A stretch of 64,000 bases of DNA. Source: Serripes groenlandicus. Its lineage: Eukaryota > Mollusca > Bivalvia > Cardiida > Cardiidae. The notes under the pieces are model-generated. The model worked only from the letters and a program-made list of their open reading frames with translations. It was not told the origin of the DNA and ran no database searches. The first letter of the stretch is position 1; each line of letters begins with the position of its first letter. The position numbers and the translations under genes are program-made. Where the stretch lies: the NCBI GenBank assembly GCA_031761405.1, contig JASEVX010000095.1:124001-188000 (forward strand), written 5' to 3'. Below, piece by piece: positions 33,258 through 43,570 of this stretch.

Positions 33258-34967
33258 ATGGAGGTATCGGGGCGGAGACAGGTAGGGAGTGACGACGTGA
33301 GTACCGGTTTTATCTGTGACCCATGTAAAGGCGAAGATGAAGAGGAAAATGCCGTATTTTATTGTACGGTTTGCAACGAATTCCTCTGTAATACCTGTGC
33401 GAAAGTACACAGAAAAAGCAAACTGTCTAAACACCATCAATTATTAGACCGAGACAGCATGAAGGAAAGTATGTGTTCTAAACATAACGGGAATATCGTA
33501 GAATACTATTGTAAAATTCACGAGGATTGCTGCTGTTCTGTTTGTGCCACCCTATATCACAAACAATGTAAACTAGAGTATATGGACGATATTGCGATAG
33601 AATTCGAAACGAGTAAAGAGTATAAATCTCTGATGAGCGCAATAGCCGATCTTACTCAACTATTTCAAAATACGAAGACAATTGCATTGAAGAAAAAGAA
33701 TGACGTGGGGCATCTCCACATCACATTTGTTTCTGAAGTAAAGAAATTCAGGACTGAGATTAACCAGATTTTAGATTCACTCGAACAAAGTACCCTGATA
33801 GAGGCCCAGACCGTACGGGACAAGGATACCAAATCGACTGAGTCAGCGTCTACAACTTGTAATGCGATTATTGCTGACCTTAACAAAATGTCAAGTGATA
33901 TGGAAAAACATAAGAAATACAAACAACAACGACAATTGGCGATCTCTGCTAAAAAGGCGCAAAATCAAATTAAACAATTAGACAGTTTGACAACAGAGTT
34001 AGATAATCAATGTACAATAAGAGACTATAGGTTTCGACCGAATGAGACAATAATTCAGTCCCTCAAAGCAGTAGACAGTCTTGGAAATTTGGAAAACAAT
34101 ATGAAAACAGAAAGAGAAACAAAGATTGAGAGAAAGGTGAAGACATCTGCACCAAGTAAGCCGGTTTCATTGAGATATGTTGGTGAAATCGATATTCAAC
34201 ATTCTACAGATAGATACAAATGCTGCACTACAGGGGGAGTGATGTTAGACAACAACATGCTGGCTTTGGCTGATAATTTTAACTCCAGTGTAAAGATTGT
34301 TGACGTTAATACTAACAAGGTGATATCCTGTATAAAACTACCTACAGAGCCATTTGATATAACGCGTGTAGAACAAGATCAGATCGTCGTTACATGTGAC
34401 AATAAACTCGTATTCATAAAGGTTGGTAAGACATTGTCTGTAATGAAGGAAGTGGACATTGGTGGTAAGAGTCGTGGTATTGTTTATACAAACAACACAT
34501 TTATTTGCTCTTTCGTAAGTCCTGGCTGCGTAAAAATCATTGATTTAGGTGGGAAAATATTGAAAACAATAACAACAGATATCAGAAGACAATCATTGTT
34601 TAAATCACCCCTCTATGTTGTACTAAGTATCAATCAGAACACGCTTTATGTATCAGATGATGATAACAACAATGTAACGAGTATGGATCTAGACGGTAAT
34701 GTACAACATGTATATAAACATGATACACTGGTGCGTCCACGCGGTGTGGCAGTAGATAGAGAAGATAACATTTATATAGCTGGGAGCGGGTCAGATAGGG
34801 TTCATATTGTATCACCACAGTGTACAACCATACGAGTAGTACAAGACGGAACACCGGGGATGAAACGTCCGTATGCAGTTATATATTGTGAAAGAGATAA
34901 CAGACTGTATATTAGTCATTTACACAGATTGTGTAACAATACAGTTTCTGTTTATCAGATAGAGTGA
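33258..34967 (+). CDS. RING-less TRIM-like protein: two B-boxes, coiled coil, NHL-type beta-propeller
   Basis: The 569-residue frame starts at ATG 33258 in a strong context (GCCATGG); an in-frame TTG nine bases upstream is not a start. A splice acceptor (TTGTTTCTTTCAG) ends at 33241, so the coding sequence is one exon after a non-coding 5' exon. Residues 20-60 form a B-box1-like zinc site (C20, C23, C36, C39, C44, C47, H51, H59). Residues 73-104 form a B-box2 (C73, H76, C85, H88, C93, C96, H101, C104). Residues about 115-270 are Lys/Glu/Gln-rich and helical, as in TRIM coiled coils. From about 300 to the end are propeller blades, the clearest at 493-519 (RPRGVAVDREDNIYIAGSGS). No RING lies upstream, so E3 ligase activity is doubtful. 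In vertebrates the fold acts in RNA or protein binding and ubiquitin control; in bivalves such genes are greatly expanded and linked to immunity. Exact family member is not assigned. Confidence 0.93.
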   Translation: MEVSGRRQVGSDDVSTGFICDPCKGEDEEENAVFYCTVCNEFLCNTCAKVHRKSKLSKHHQLLDRDSMKESMCSKHNGNIVEYYCKIHEDCCCSVCATLYHKQCKLEYMDDIAIEFETSKEYKSLMSAIADLTQLFQNTKTIALKKKNDVGHLHITFVSEVKKFRTEINQILDSLEQSTLIEAQTVRDKDTKSTESASTTCNAIIADLNKMSSDMEKHKKYKQQRQLAISAKKAQNQIKQLDSLTTELDNQCTIRDYRFRPNETIIQSLKAVDSLGNLENNMKTERETKIERKVKTSAPSKPVSLRYVGEIDIQHSTDRYKCCTTGGVMLDNNMLALADNFNSSVKIVDVNTNKVISCIKLPTEPFDITRVEQDQIVVTCDNKLVFIKVGKTLSVMKEVDIGGKSRGIVYTNNTFICSFVSPGCVKIIDLGGKILKTITTDIRRQSLFKSPLYVVLSINQNTLYVSDDDNNNVTSMDLDGNVQHVYKHDTLVRPRGVAVDREDNIYIAGSGSDRVHIVSPQCTTIRVVQDGTPGMKRPYAVIYCERDNRLYISHLHRLCNNTVSVYQIE

Positions 34968-34989
34968 GTTATACAACATATCAAACATT

Positions 34990-35150
34990 GTTCATATGTT
35001 ATCACCACATGTACAACCATACGAGTATTACAAGACGGAACACTGAGGATGAATACTCCTCATGCAGTTATATATTGTGAAAGAGATAACAGATTGTATA
35101 TTAGTCATGTATTATAATCAGTTCATGTTTATCAGATAGAGTGAGTTATA
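34990..35150 (+). pseudogene. Partial tandem copy of the TRIM-like gene's 3' end
   Basis: TTCATATGTTATCACCACA through CAGATAGAGTGAGTTATA repeats 34800-34973 of the gene at about 190 bp offset, with small deletions. The frame still reads QDGTLRMNTPHAVIYCERDN and ends ISHVL at a stop. It lies after the gene's own stop, so it is either dead or an unused alternative 3' end. Confidence 0.85.
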
Positions 35151-35179
35151 TAACACAGACCATAACATATCAAAGAGCT

Positions 35180-35425
35180 GACTATACGGGAACTGTGCTC
35201 CAGAACAAGAAGATACTAGCGGCAAGTGTAGAATCAGATCAGCCTGTAACCAACTCAATTTCCCTTTATCACGTTTATTCAATATAAATATTAGTCCATC
35301 ACGGAACTGACTCTAAGTGTTGTGCGTTTCAGGAAACATGCAAAAATGCTGGCGGCAAGTGAAGATACAGATTAACCTGTAACCAATTCATTGTCTCTGT
35401 GTCACGTTTATTCAACTGAACAATT
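35180..35425. repeat. Dispersed repeat pair, about 150-bp units
   Basis: Two units share GGAACTGACTCTAAGTG, AGGAAACATGCAAAAATGCT, GGCGGCAAGTGAAGATAC and CACGTTTATTCAACTG. The same repeat occurs at 41265-41540. Confidence 0.75.
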
Positions 35426-35639
35426 AATATGAAAAAGGCAAAGCCTCATCACGAGCACAGCGTCAATAATGGGTCTAACCTGTAGGTATATGACTACCAT
35501 GATAAAGGAATCTGTTTCAAGCTGTACGAACTGAGACAGCTGTCGTACACTATTCCTACTTTATCTCTTAGTGCAAAGTCAAATCTTCAACAATTTTAAC
35601 ATTCAATTCATCACATGAACATAATCAATACAGAAAGGT

Positions 35640-37800
35640 AAAAAAATAAATAGTGAAAACAAGTTTTCCTTCAATTAGGCTTAGTGACATAGTTTCTTGG
35701 TTAAAAGCAATGTTCAAAACTTCTATTCTGCCAAAGTTTCAGAATGTTAACATTAAATAAAAGAACAGCTGTCAGAGTGTTAACAAGATTTTCCTTTAAT
35801 TTGGTCTAGTGACCTTATGTTTGACCCGACTTGACCAATATTTGAACTTGGTCTAGATATCAATAATCATCAGGCGAACATTCTGACAAAGTTTCAAGAT
35901 GCTGAATCAAACCTTGACGTCAAGCTGTTTACAAGATTTTTCTCAAATGTTTTTCTTTGGACCTCATTGTTGTTTTTATCCAACATGACCTATGTTTAAG
36001 TCTAGATTTCACCAAAACACCAATTCTGACAAAATTTCAACATGTTAAAATAAACAAGAGGACCATGATGGTCCTACATCGCTCAACTGATTTAATCAAA
36101 CTTAAAAAGTTTTCAGTGTTCTTTCCCCTATATGAGTCCATGAAAAACAAGTGACCCCCGGGGAGGCGTCAATTTTTTAACAATCTTGGTAGAGGTCCAC
36201 TAGATGATGCTACATACTAAATATCTTTTAGACAAGATTTTTAAAGTCTATTCCCTATATGAGTATATGTAAAACAAGTGACCCCTGGGGAGGGGTAAAT
36301 TTTGAACCCAGGGATAAAATTTGCACAATCTAGGTAGAGGTCCACTAGATGATGCTACATACCAAATATCAAAGGCCTGGGCCTTCTACTTTGAGATAAC
36401 AAGATTTTTAAAGTTTTTCCCCTATCTATGTCAAACAAGTGACCCCAGGGCTATAATTTGAACAATCTTGGTAGAGGTCTACTAGATGATGCCACATACC
36501 AAATATCAAAGGCCTGGGGCCTCTACTTTTAGACAAGAAGATTTTTTTCTCTATATGAGTCTATGTAAAACAATAGACCCCAGGGGAGGGGTCATTTTGA
36601 CCCCAGGGCTATAATTTGAACAATCTTGGTAAAGGTCCACTAGATGATGCTACGTACCCAAAACAAAGGCTTGGGCCCTCTACTTTTAGACAAGAAGATT
36701 TTTAAAGTTTTTCCACTATATGGGTCTATGTAAAACAAGTGACCCCCGGGGAGGGGTCATTTTTGACCCCAGGGCTATAATTTGAACAATCTTGGTACAG
36801 GTTCACTAGATGATGCTACATACCAAATATCAAAGGCCTTCCACTTTCAGACAAGAAGATTTTTTAATTTTTTCCCCTATATGAGTCTATGTTAAACAAT
36901 TGACCTCGGGGAGGGGTCATTTTTGACCCAAGGGCTATACTTTGAACAATCTTGGTAGAGGTTCACTAGATGATGCTACATATCAAATATCAAAGGCATG
37001 GCCCTTCTACTTTCAGACAAGAAGATTTTTTAAGTTTTGGTTAATTTCCCCCTTTTGTGTTGCCGTGGCAGCCAAAGTTCTGCATGGAATAGAATTCTTT
37101 GAACATGTTTGAAAGAGATCCACCCAAGGAACATTCCTGTAGAATTATTTTGAATTGGTGTAGGAGGAGAAGTCATTTGTATGAAACTGTGAACGGACGG
37201 ACGGCGACGACGGACGGTGAGCGATCACAAAAGCTCACCTTGCACTTCATGCATTGGTGAGCTAAAAATGCAGCATTCAAAATGTCTGAGTGTTAACAAA
37301 ATGTTACTTCATTTTGGTCTAGTGACCTAGGTTTTGACCTACCATGACCCTTATTCTTACTAGGTCTAGATATTGTCAAGACAAACATTCTGACAAAGCC
37401 TCAAGCGGCTCAAGGCAAAGTGTGGTTTCTAGACTAACAAGATTTTCCTTCAATTTGGTGGAGTGACTTAGTTTATGACCCAACATGACCTAGTTTATGA
37501 CAGAATATATTTAAACTTAGCCTAGATATCATCAAAACAGTTATTCTGAAAACATTTCAACATGCTTAAGTTTAAAATAAGGCATCCAGAGTGTTTTCAA
37601 TACGTTCCTTCAAATTGACATTGAAACCTAGTTTTTCACCTCACAGGACCCAGTCTATAACTTGGCCAAGATTTGATGGAGTTGATTTTCTGATAAACTT
37701 TCATTCATATTGGATGTTGTAAAATGTTGCCTGTAGATTGTTCACAAGGCAATTGTTGATGGCGTGTGACCAAAGGACATCAGACAAAACCTGATCATAA
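35640..37800 (+). repeat. Bivalve-type tandem repeat, about 130-155 bp units, split by an insertion
   Basis: Units carry GTGTTAACAAGATTTTCCTT, AATTTGGTCTAGTGACCT, GGTCTAGATATCATC and ACATTCTGACAAAGTTTC. They occur at 35640-36050 and again at 37266-37720, interrupted by the element at 36056-37266. The reverse complement occurs at 6655-7060. Confidence 0.8.
36056..37266 (+). mobile_element. Helentron-like non-autonomous element with six internal repeats
   Basis: The left end has a 17-bp palindrome (AGGACCATGATGGTCCT) followed by CATCGCTCA. The right end has GACGGACGG tracts and a hairpin with arms AGCTCACC and GGTGAGCT, then CTAAAA. Inside, six units of about 137-166 bp repeat GTCCACTAGATGATGCTACA (from 36195, 36340, 36477, 36635, 36801, 36961). 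It sits inside the array of 35640-37800. Palindromic start, 3' hairpin before CTAA and internal tandem repeats fit non-autonomous Helitron/Helentron elements; that class is inferred. Confidence 0.6.
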
Positions 37801-37944
37801 AAAACACAAACTGTGCAATAAAAAAACAGGACTTCCTTTATATACTACATTTAATTAGATAAAACAAGCTTGATATGATTTTGATAAACTTATCCATTAA
37901 TAAAGATTACCTTGTATGAATCCATTAGTAATATATGTAATCAG

Positions 37945-38560
37945 CTGAAGTTCCTTTCCTGTCCTGTCATAACAGCTGTAATTCCATCTGTAAATGGGTT
38001 TCTCTCAATATATTCCCTTGTTTGATGTAGATGCAGGAAGTTATATCCCACAGTCAAAGATGCATGCAATTTTCATTGTTTTGACAGGCACCAATGACCA
38101 AAGGGTATATCACTAACTGCTTATATGAACGTCTAATCTCCCATTATCGCCATAACGGCTGTGATTCCATGATTGTACAGGTTGATCTCAATCCATTTAC
38201 TGTTTTGATGTGTATGCAGGAAAGAATATTACCCCACAGTCAAAGATGCATGATATTTTCATTGTATAGACAGGTACCAATGACCAAAGGGTATATCACT
38301 AACTGCCTATATGAACTTCCTCTCCCATTATCGCCATAACAGCTGTGATTCCATGATTGTACAGGTTGATCTCAATCCATTTACTGTTTTGATGTGTATG
38401 CAGGAAAGAATATTACCCCACAGTCAAAGATGCATGATATTTTCATTGTATAGACAGGTACCAATGACCAAGGGGTATATCACTAACTGCTTATATGAAT
38501 TTCCTCTCCAGTAATCGCCATCAGAACTGTTATTCCATGATTGTATGGGATGTTCTAAAT
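37945..38560. repeat. 183-bp tandem repeat, about 3.3 copies
   Basis: Units carry CATAACAGCTGTGATTCCA, GATGTGTATGCAGGAAAG, CCCCACAGTCAAAGATGCAT and GACCAAAGGGTATATCACTA. The anchor CATAACAGCTG type lies near 37968, 38151, 38335 and 38517. The middle two units are almost identical. Confidence 0.9.
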
Positions 38561-39477
38561 CCATTCTGTTTTAAAATAAAACTTGATGCAGAATATGATT
38601 GACTGCTGTTATAATAAATGACATCAGACAATAACTGCAAATAAAAGTGGCTTTATATAAAATAAAATGATAAATTAAAGAATGAGATTACAAACACTAT
38701 TTATACCTTTTTCCTTTTAAATAGACTAATATTTAAAAAATAGACCAGAATTGAAATCAGTATACATGTATATATTAGTTATGTCAAAAAGCCAAGCTTT
38801 GGGTTCTGCAACCAGTTTTGTTTTAGACCAGTTTGTACCTCTGTGCAGTCTTATCTAGATTATTCCTTTAAACCAGTGACTTTAAACTTGTCTTTTTTAC
38901 ATCAATTGTGAAACAAGCTTTAATCTTATTTTAATCACGCTCAATGTTCTGGAGATACAACCAGTTCTCGCCCAATTTGTGCGGAAAATCCCAATCTTCA
39001 CTGAATTCTGACTCAAATATTTGGGGCATTTTTTTAAGAATTAGGTAGACTTTGACGATTCCGGTGTATTTTGGTATTTTTATACATTTTTCGTTTGAGT
39101 ATATTTGGGCAAAGATGCTTCTATAATTTTTTGAAAGGGGGTCAATTCCCCACTTGTGTTCAGAAAAAGTAGCCATTTCATTGAGGGGTTTATACAGATA
39201 TTGTTGACAATCAAAGATAAATCAACATTTTAATTGACATATGATTATTATAATTACTGATGATAAAGATGTAACTTACATTTATGTTTATCTTATGAAG
39301 ATGACATTTGACCTTTCAGCATAATTATGATGTTTGAAAGCATTGTGAAAGAAGGTCAAATTGTTGACAATATGCAATTATACTTCTCACAATGCTTTTG
39401 AATTAAAATCATTGTGCATTTTCTAATTCTTAAGATTTAACTGTTTTGCAAGATGTGGATTCTTTTAAAGCATCGCA
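38561..39477. other. Non-coding stretch with an element fragment
   Basis: About 38885-39005 (GTGAAACAAGCTTTAATCTT, TTAATCACGCTCAATG, CAACCAGTTCTCGCCC) matches the element inserted at 25818-26040 but lacks its tRNA-like head. No gene is seen. Confidence 0.45.
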
Positions 39478-40013
39478 GTGGTCCTGACGGCTTCCAGAAT
39501 TCCCGACCCCAATTTCCTAAGAATAGTCGACCCCAATTTAGACCCAAGTTTATATAGGTGTGAATGGATGATGGTTATTTTGTTATATAATCACTACATT
39601 TAGATAATGATTAATGTAATAATGATGTTTGTTTTAACATTGTTATAAATTATCCTATATCATTGTTTTCAAAGTATTTTTAAGATTTGAAGTATTGTTT
39701 GATAGAGGACATTTCCTCTTTTTCTCACAATCTTCCTTATTCATTAATATAACAATACCTTAGCCAGAAGTCAACCTGTCATGTACGTATTCTCCTTTTC
39801 TCACCAAATGTTTTCAAAGTCGTCTGCAGCAGATTAACTATTTAGAACACATCAAGATCATTTAAATAATCAATCAACAGGTAAGTAAGTATCAATAATC
39901 AGTCTTTTGTTTTTGACACCTGTGTGTTAAACCATCCATTCACACCTATATAAACCGATAATATTATAAGGTCGACAATTCTTTGAGTCGAGATTTCTGG
40001 CTATCGTCCTGAC
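39478..40013. mobile_element. MITE with about 85-bp imperfect inverted repeats
   Basis: The left arm (CCAGAATTCCCGACCCC..GTCGACCCC..TTTATATAGGTGTGAATGG) is mirrored at 39944-40010 (CCATTCACACCTATATAAAC..GGTCGAC..TTTCTGGCTA). Within it, near 39790-39850, lies half a hairpin MITE (TCTCCTTTTCTCACC, ATGTTTTCAAAGTCGTCTGC). Confidence 0.6.
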
Positions 40014-40982
40014 ATGCAATCTGCCTTGTTAAGATTAATTTTTGATTATCACATCCTTTTTTCACTTGTAAAAACATTTTTAAATTTTTTTGTTCAGAAC
40101 ACAGCACAGCCTATATAAATCCGTCTCGGCCACGGATATGTGTCTCCAGTCAAGTTCCTTTTTTGGACACCCGATATGTCTCTTGAATACACTGGGGACG
40201 TTTCTTCTTGGGTTCTTTTAGCCTAAAAAGCTGTTAGTTTTAACTGATTAGCCATTATTCTTAAATATTCCGTCCATATTGCAAATGTGTTCACCACTAA
40301 AACATGAAGTGGATGCCATGCAGTAGACACGTAAGATATTACGTCATTAAATGTGTAAACAATCTGCACTCGAGAGCTTCGAAGAACACTTCTAAAAATA
40401 GATTTACTTTCTTATGTGCTATTTTTGTGATATTTATCATTTTATGCAGAGGGACTTAGGGTCATATTTATTCCTTACATCATACAGTAAGCGTGGAAGT
40501 TTCGCATCACTAACGAAACAACACAAATAGTGATAGCTAGAATAAAGGAATTGAGAATTTAAAAGAAACTTTTTGCAGTTTAATGGCAAAATATCCCACC
40601 TTTCATCTTATATTTGTTGTCTGTCACACAACTGAACATTGTTTTAGTGTTTAGTTTAGTTTAGTTATAAATACATGTCTCTCATTTGGGTCACAGGTTG
40701 TATGTTCAACCAATTTTTGCATCGATCTCCGTCCAAAGGAGTTTTGTCAGAAGAACTGACGACTTTAGTAGGTCTGTGAAGCATTGTTATTGATCTAGTC
40801 AGTGCAACAAATTTACCACGAAGAGCATTTTAGGTCAGACAGTTATCCCATCGCCAGGAACATACGTCAATGAATGCAAAACATTCAACATTACAATAGG
40901 TAGATCTTACCTACAAGAACGCCAGAATGATATTGTCTGTGTTAATATATGTTACGAAAACGAGAGGGATAAAAATTCTTAC
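40014..40982. other. Non-coding stretch
   Basis: A minus-strand patch near 40150-40240 carries a basic run (LKEPKKKRPQC) but has no clear splice borders, and I leave it uncalled. Nothing else is recognised. Confidence 0.35.
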
Positions 40983-41121
40983 CTAAAACAAATGGTATCC
41001 TAGCCGTTAGGTTCTGGTTATCAGCCTTTACTGTACATAAAAAAGTTATTGCCGTTATCTCGGGAACCAGCTTGATTTGGACGGATGTGACGTCGGCCGG
41101 ATATGAATAAATGTCGGCCAT
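40983..41121 (-). CDS. Candidate first coding exon of an unrecognised gene
   Basis: On the minus strand an ATG in an ideal context (GGAACCATGG) opens a frame of 46 codons starting MADIYSYPADVTSVQIKLVP and ending RIPFVL, then a perfect donor G|GTAAGAA at 40982. The exon is 139 bp and ends in phase 1. I find no matching second exon downstream on that strand and know no family for the peptide. It may instead be part of a dispersed repeat. Confidence 0.3.
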
Positions 41122-41241
41122 GGTTCCCTGCTTTGTTCTATGTAATTCCATTTGGTTTTCATGAGCTGGGCCGTTGTATCTTTGCACCCAAATTTTTTCC
41201 ATACTGAATATAGAAAATTTCCCCTTATTAAGGTTAAACCT

Positions 41242-41540
41242 CATAACGAGCTATGCTCGTTATTATATATACCAAAACTGACTCTAACTGTGCTGCGTTC
41301 CAGGAAACAAGCAAAAATGCTGGCGGTAAGTGAAGATACTGATCAACTTGCGTATCATGCAAGCAACTCATTGTCCTTTTATCAAGTTTATTCAACAGAA
41401 ACATTAGTATATCATGGAACTGACTCTAAGTGTGCTGCGTCCAGGAAAACCCAGACCCGACAAATATAATTGAGTGAACATCCAGATCAACCAGCGCATC
41501 TTTCGACCAAATCACTGTCGCTTTACCAGATAAAGTTATT
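41242..41540. repeat. Second locus of the 35180 repeat
   Basis: Two units share GAACTGACTCTAAGTGTGC, CTGCGTTCCAGGAAAC, AATGCTGGCGGTAAGTGAAG and CAAGTTTATTCAACAG. A small perfect hairpin (ATAACGAGC/GCTCGTTAT) lies just 5' at 41242-41262. The open frame at 41152-41469 is repeat sequence. Confidence 0.75.
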
Positions 41541-41554
41541 TGCTCAACTGAGAA

Positions 41555-41880
41555 AATCAAAAGTCACACAAATCAATTCTTAAATAGAGCGATGTATTCA
41601 ATAGAGCAAATAACATATCAGAATACCCGACTCTCAAATAGAGTATTTTAAGCAATATAGAAAGTAACACAACACAGAATCCGACTCTCAAAAAGAGTGA
41701 TGTATACAATAGGGAAAATAACACATCGCAGGAACCGACTCTGAAATAGAGTAATATATTTAACAGAGATAATAACATATCACAAATCCCTACTATCTAA
41801 TAGAGTGATATTTTCAGCACAGAAAATAAAACATTACATAAATCGACTCTCAAATATAAGGATGTATACAAGAGATCAAC
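41555..41880. repeat. About 54-bp tandem repeat, about 6 copies
   Basis: Units carry CGACTCTCAAATAGAGT, GATGTATACAATAGAG and AAATAACACATCACA with diverged copies at the edges. Confidence 0.88.
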
Positions 41881-41984
41881 TATCTGTGGTATGTCAATTC
41901 CTCTGTTGAACGCATCACTCAAAATGATAGTCAAGTTCTGTGCAATGTTGACTGGTTGATGTCATGATAAAAGGACCAGCAATA

Positions 41985-42300
41985 CTGGTAATTTACTGGT
42001 AACTTACCTAGGAAACGTCGTCATATAATTGAAACATTGCTGAAAGCGGCGTAAATCATCTCCTGACTCTCCAAGTTGATATTAAATGCTACATTGACGT
42101 ACATATAGAAAGATAACAGTTCTTGTTGGTTTGTTAACATTTGAGTATATTAAACATATAGACGGAAAGCAGCAGTTTGCTTGGTAAGACTGTTATGTGA
42201 AGGACTTGCGTGAAATAGACGGGAAACACGTGGAAAGGTGAACTGGCCGCCGTTATATGACTGAAACTTGTTTCTAATGACCTAATTAAAATCAATCAAC
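41985..42300 (+). mobile_element. Two SINE 3' fragments
   Basis: About 41990-42060 is a second-family tail (GTAACTTACCTAGGAAACG, GAAAGCGGCGTAAA). About 42165-42300 is a V-SINE-like body and tail (CAGTTTGCTTGGTAAGAC, GGAAACACGTGGAAAGGTGA, TGGCCGCCGTTATATGACTG, AATCAATCAACCAATCAATG). Confidence 0.65.
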
Positions 42301-42594
42301 CAATCAATGACATTGCCGGGACACTCCCAATTTAACAATTACAACACCGATACATCAACACAAAGCTGACCAACAAGTACATTGAAAATCAATGGCAGTT
42401 GTGATTAAGTTGCATACATGTGAAGTCGGTTTTCCGCCAAAACAAATAATTCTAAATATATACATGTTTCAAGCTGCGTGACGATTTGATAGCGTACATA
42501 ACATTATTTCATCAGGCTGTGTCAAGAGTAGGCTGATCTGAATCTGTGTTGGTCACATTGTCCCAACTGTCTTTTGTGTTTATGACATTAGTCA

Positions 42595-42668
42595 ATTTAT
42601 CTATTTAGAAGTATCATAGTCCTTATTAATCTATTTAGAAGTATTATAGTCCTTATTAATCTAAATTA
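42595..42668. repeat. 33-bp tandem duplication
   Basis: ATCTATTTAGAAGTATCATA plus GTCCTTATTA occurs twice in a row. Confidence 0.85.
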
Positions 42669-43079
42669 GTTTTGAAAGAAAAAACTCACTGATATGATGT
42701 TTTAGGCTTCATAAGATGAAAATGGAAGGACATGTATCTCTAACCTTTATACTCAATATATTATATGAAAGCATCAAAGCAGATGGTTAAATGGTTTTAG
42801 TATGTGCCTACAAACGGTTTCATCCCAGCTTCTGCAAATGTGTCGAAACAAAAAGATGAAATAAATATGACCGATTAATGTTCAGTACGAATGTCCTTAT
42901 TAAACTAGCTATATCATGAACTCCAGCATTGACCCTTTACATTGTAAGTTGAAAAACGGTTTTCTTCAAGGTTAATACAACTTGAAAAGACTGAACATAT
43001 AGAATAATCAAGTAGATCTACTTAAAAAAGTCACGTCTTAGTATTCTTGCAACTCCTCTTTGGTAGATTTAGTTTGTTT
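42669..43079. other. Non-coding stretch
   Basis: Nothing is recognised. Confidence 0.4.
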
Positions 43080-43370
43080 GTGTGTATGGTGTTTTACACC
43101 GCTTTCAACATTCGTTGAGTTACATCACGGCATCGCTTCGTTCAGTTACATCACGGCATTTCCTGGACAACTTACCAGTACTACTGGTACTTTTGTCCTG
43201 ACACAACTACGTCAGTCCTCATGCTGACCCCACAACCCTGAGCGACAAGAGAAAAATACCTTTATACCATTTTTAAAGTATTTGGTATGCCGGGCCTGAG
43301 ATCGAACACGCGACCCCCAGTACTAGAGGCGTACGCTCTAGTACTTTACCACCGAGGTTATACCCTTTTG
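43080..43370 (-). mobile_element. Second-family SINE, near full length
   Basis: GGTGTTTTACACCGC, TTACATCACGGCATTTCCTG, ACAACCCTGAGCGACAAG, AGTATTTGGTATGCC and the tRNA-like end GATCGAACACGCGACC with TACGCTCTAGTACTTTACC. About 30 bp (TTCGTT.AGTTACATCACGGCAT) is duplicated at 43114-43160. Confidence 0.8.
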
Positions 43371-43434
43371 TTAGCACACGGAAACACGTTGTTCCGGTTA
43401 ATTTAATTATTGATTAGTTTTCAGACTTTTTCAA

Positions 43435-43570
43435 ATATATCACGACAGCCAGCTCACATATACATGTGTGTCATGTTTTCCTCACATCAGTACTCAACGA
43501 ACCCGTCGTTTCAACAAATCCTGCATTTCCACATACACTGTTAGCACATTGGTAGAAGAAGAATGGCACT
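43435..43570 (-). mobile_element. V-SINE-like fragment next to the 61-bp satellite
   Basis: ATATCACGACAGCCAGCTCA, TTTTCCTCACATCAGTACTC, ATTTCCACATACACTG and TTAGCACATTGGTAGAAG are the body and tail of the SINE in reverse, with the head missing. Confidence 0.65.

Noticed and set aside
33665..33922. Minus-strand frames inside the TRIM-like gene (also 34630-34854)
   Set aside because: They are shadows of the coding strand with no independent evidence.
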